From positions 1-50,779 of the forward strand of contig DASZWD010000071.1 in the NCBI GenBank assembly GCA_035546775.1: a DNA stretch of 50,779 nucleotides, read 5' to 3'. Position 1 is the first letter of the stretch. Every line of letters starts with the position of its first letter. Below, piece by piece: positions 48,896-50,779 of the stretch. Under the pieces are notes generated by a model. It searched no databases. It was given only the letters and a program-made list of their open reading frames with translations, and was not told where the DNA came from. A program made the translations under genes and the position numbers. The stretch comes from Acidimicrobiales bacterium. GTDB taxonomy: Bacteria; Actinomycetota; Acidimicrobiia; Acidimicrobiales; JACCXE01.

Positions 48896-50779
48896 GCGTC
48901 GCCGCCTACGCCGCCGGGGTCGCCTCGTTCCTCCTCGTCGTTGGCCCGTGGGCGTGGGCAGGCCGGACGGTGGCGCGCACGGTCGGCGGGCGGTGGCCGA
49001 CGGCGGACCGCGCGCTCGCGGCGTGCGTTGTCGCCCTCGCGGGCCTCGTCGTGACCGCTGAAGCCGTGGGTTGCGTCGGGCAGTTCCGCCGCGTACCGCT
49101 GGCGCTCGCGTGCGTCGCGGCCGCGGCGGCGACGGTGGTGCTCGCGCGCCGCTTCGCCGCGCCGGCGCGGCCCGTAGCGGCGCGCCCGCGCACCGTCGTG
49201 TGGCAAGGCCTGCCCCTCGCCGCCAAACTGGCGGTCGTCGCCGGTTGCCTCGCCGCGGCGCAATGGTCGCTCGGCTCCTGGACCGCACTCCGTCACGGGA
49301 TCCTCGACGTCGACTCGGTGTCGTACCACCTCCCGCAGGCGGTGCGGTTCGTCCAGGACCATCGCACGACGTCGCTCGCCTACGCCAGCGCCAACGCCGG
49401 CACCGCCTACTACCCGGCCAACTCCGAGCTGCTGCACGCCATCGCCATGGTGACGCTGCGCAGCGACGTGCTATCGCCCTTCATCACGTTCTTCTCCATG
49501 GTGCTCGGCCTCCTGGCCGCGTACTGCGCCGGCCGCCGCGTCGCCGCCGGAGCGACTGCGGTCATCGGCTACAGCATCCTCCTCCTGGCGCCGCTCTTCG
49601 CCGCCGGCATCGGTGGGTCGGCCTTCAGCGACTTCACGGCGATCACGCTGTTCGTCGCCGCGCTCGCGTTCGCGTTCCGACTCGACGAGCCCGAGGCACC
49701 CGCCGCACTGGCGCTCGCCGGATTGGCGGCGGGTTTCGCGCTCGGCACCAAGCTGACGATGGTCGCCCCCGTGGGCGGTCTCGCGGTGACCATCTGGTGG
49801 CTCACCCGGCGTCGCCTGGTCGACGCGTCGCTCTTCACCGGTGGCCTCGTCGTCGGTGGGGCGTTCTGGTTCGTCCGCAATCTCGTGCAGGTCGGCAATC
49901 CCGTGCCGACGCTGCACACCGGCATCCTGCCCGCGCCGCCGATGACGCTGCTGCAGCTCACCGCCCCGTCGGTGGCCGACAATCTGAGCCGGCACGCCTT
50001 CGTGTTCCACAGCGCACCCCAAGGACTCCTGCGCTTCTTCGGCGTCGCGTGGCCGGTGGTGCTCCTGCTCGTCGGGTTCGCGATCGTGGCGTGGCTGGTC
50101 GCGCTCCGAAGCGACGCCGCGACCCCGCACCGCGCGTTGCTCGTCGGGGTCACGCTGACGATCGCGGCGTCGGTGGCGGCGTATGTGGTTACGCCGACGA
50201 CTGCGGGCGACACCACCGGGCACGCGTTCTTGTTCGCCTACAACCTGCGTTACGCGCTGCCGGCGTTTATCGCCGCGTTCGTCCTCTTGCCCGGGCTCCC
50301 GCTCCTGCGGGACAAGCAGGACGCCGTCGCCGCCGTCGGCGTGGCCCTCGTGGCCGCGGCGTTGCTGAGCACGCCGCGAGTGGAACTGCGCGCCCTCGCC
50401 GTCGCCGCGCTACTGGTCGCCGTCGTGCTGCTGGCGGTCTCGCTGCCGGCGGCGATGCGGCGCGGCGCCCTGGCCGGGCTCGCCGTCGTCGCGCTAATCG
50501 CGGGTCTTCCCGTGATACACGCCTTCGAGCGCAACCGCTTCGCCGACGTGTCGACGCCGCGGGCGAAGCTGTTCGCATGGGGACGGTTCGTCCCGCCGCA
50601 CACGCGGGTGGCGCTCGTCGGGCTCGCGCTCCAGTATCCGTTCACCGGACCGCACTTCGAAACACGCGTCGAGTATCTCGGACAATTCCGGGCGCACCAC
50701 GAGTTCACGAACTTCACGTCGTGCGCCGCGTGGCGGCGGGCGCTGCGGCTCGGCGACTACGACTTCGTCGTCGCCGAGC
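48892..50779 (+). CDS. GT-C type membrane glycosyltransferase, 3' end missing
   Basis: This frame is open from GTG 48892 to the window edge (629 codons without a stop). It is strongly hydrophobic, with ten or more predicted helices (for example SFLLVVGPWAWAG, FITFFSMVLGLLAAYCAG, PVVLLLVGFAIVAWLVALRS). DVDSVSYHLPQAVRFVQDH near residue 140 resembles the acidic first-loop motif of GT-C / PMT-like glycosyltransferases. The last residues read LGDYDFVVAE, as in the extracytoplasmic tail of such enzymes. GTG overlaps the methyltransferase stop (GTGA). It should add sugars from a lipid carrier on the outer face; donor and acceptor are unknown. Confidence 0.82.
   Translation, partial: MSVAAYAAGVASFLLVVGPWAWAGRTVARTVGGRWPTADRALAACVVALAGLVVTAEAVGCVGQFRRVPLALACVAAAAATVVLARRFAAPARPVAARPRTVVWQGLPLAAKLAVVAGCLAAAQWSLGSWTALRHGILDVDSVSYHLPQAVRFVQDHRTTSLAYASANAGTAYYPANSELLHAIAMVTLRSDVLSPFITFFSMVLGLLAAYCAGRRVAAGATAVIGYSILLLAPLFAAGIGGSAFSDFTAITLFVAALAFAFRLDEPEAPAALALAGLAAGFALGTKLTMVAPVGGLAVTIWWLTRRRLVDASLFTGGLVVGGAFWFVRNLVQVGNPVPTLHTGILPAPPMTLLQLTAPSVADNLSRHAFVFHSAPQGLLRFFGVAWPVVLLLVGFAIVAWLVALRSDAATPHRALLVGVTLTIAASVAAYVVTPTTAGDTTGHAFLFAYNLRYALPAFIAAFVLLPGLPLLRDKQDAVAAVGVALVAAALLSTPRVELRALAVAALLVAVVLLAVSLPAAMRRGALAGLAVVALIAGLPVIHAFERNRFADVSTPRAKLFAWGRFVPPHTRVALVGLALQYPFTGPHFETRVEYLGQFRAHHEFTNFTSCAAWRRALRLGDYDFVVAE

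Noticed and set aside
1-50779. Search for tRNA or rRNA genes, CRISPR arrays and intact transposases.
   Set aside because: By eye there was no tRNA-like cloverleaf, no regularly spaced repeat and no transposase or integrase frame. A covariance-model scan would be needed to be certain about small RNAs.

Overview
The window is about 70% G+C, densely packed and rich in GTG starts. A DUF3151 protein, a LOG-type protein, an F420-type luciferase-like domain, CoA-ester enzymes and many apparently leaderless genes suggest a high-GC actinobacterium, most likely of the Acidimicrobiia type. This placement is inferred from gene content and codon use, not from a marker-gene tree. No rRNA, tRNA, CRISPR array, phage or intact insertion sequence was seen.

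Layout. 1-5.2 kb: LOG-family protein, an ABC-2 exporter with a small upstream gene, a cysteine-cluster protein, two tiny genes and ribonuclease D. 5.2-10.5 kb: two small exported proteins, a minus-strand operon of AI-2E-type permease, response regulator and histidine kinase, and a second AI-2E-type permease facing away. 10.4-14.4 kb: exported snapalysin-like metalloprotease, DUF3151 protein, tyrS, AlkA-type glycosylase, GNAT acetyltransferase. 14.4-23.9 kb: acyl-CoA synthetase, gamma-glutamyltransferase, PHP protein, a wrecked M48 peptidase gene beside a 61-bp palindrome, YhhN protein, small membrane protein, MaoC hydratase, second acyl-CoA synthetase and two alpha/beta-hydrolases. 24-31.9 kb: DUF348/G5-like/NodB deacetylase, acyl-CoA dehydrogenase, a P-loop kinase fused to a luciferase-like oxidoreductase, a CASTOR/POLLUX-like channel, SDR, EngB GTPase, zinc-ribbon protein and nitroreductase. 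31.9-38 kb: MoxR / DUF58 / transglutaminase operon, the last gene frameshifted, then two exported proteins. 38-45.8 kb: FtsH-like protease and a complete peptide-type ABC importer operon ending in a cyclic-nucleotide-binding protein. 45.9 kb to the end: envelope glycan-type cluster (GT2, FAD oxidoreductase, methyltransferase, partial GT-C membrane protein).

How the genes work together. Acyl-CoA synthetases, acyl-CoA dehydrogenase, MaoC hydratase, SDR and hydrolases fit fatty-acid or related CoA-ester catabolism, although they are not in one operon. MoxR, DUF58 and the transglutaminase form a well-known co-occurring set. The importer (binding protein, two permeases, two ATPases) is a complete five-part system.

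Two architectural habits stand out. First, many promoter-proximal starts have a TANNNT hexamer 5-8 nt upstream, the signature of leaderless mRNAs, and several divergent pairs use overlapping hexamers on opposite strands. Second, ten of eleven convergent gene pairs overlap at their 3' ends, four of them by exactly 4 nt with interlocked stop codons. I did not find a clearly new multi-gene defence or metabolic system. The best leads are the kinase/oxidoreductase fusion, the divergent FtsH-like protease, the hydrolase without a nucleophile, the YhhN gene lacking a normal start codon, the M48 deletion scar with its palindrome, and the transglutaminase frameshift.
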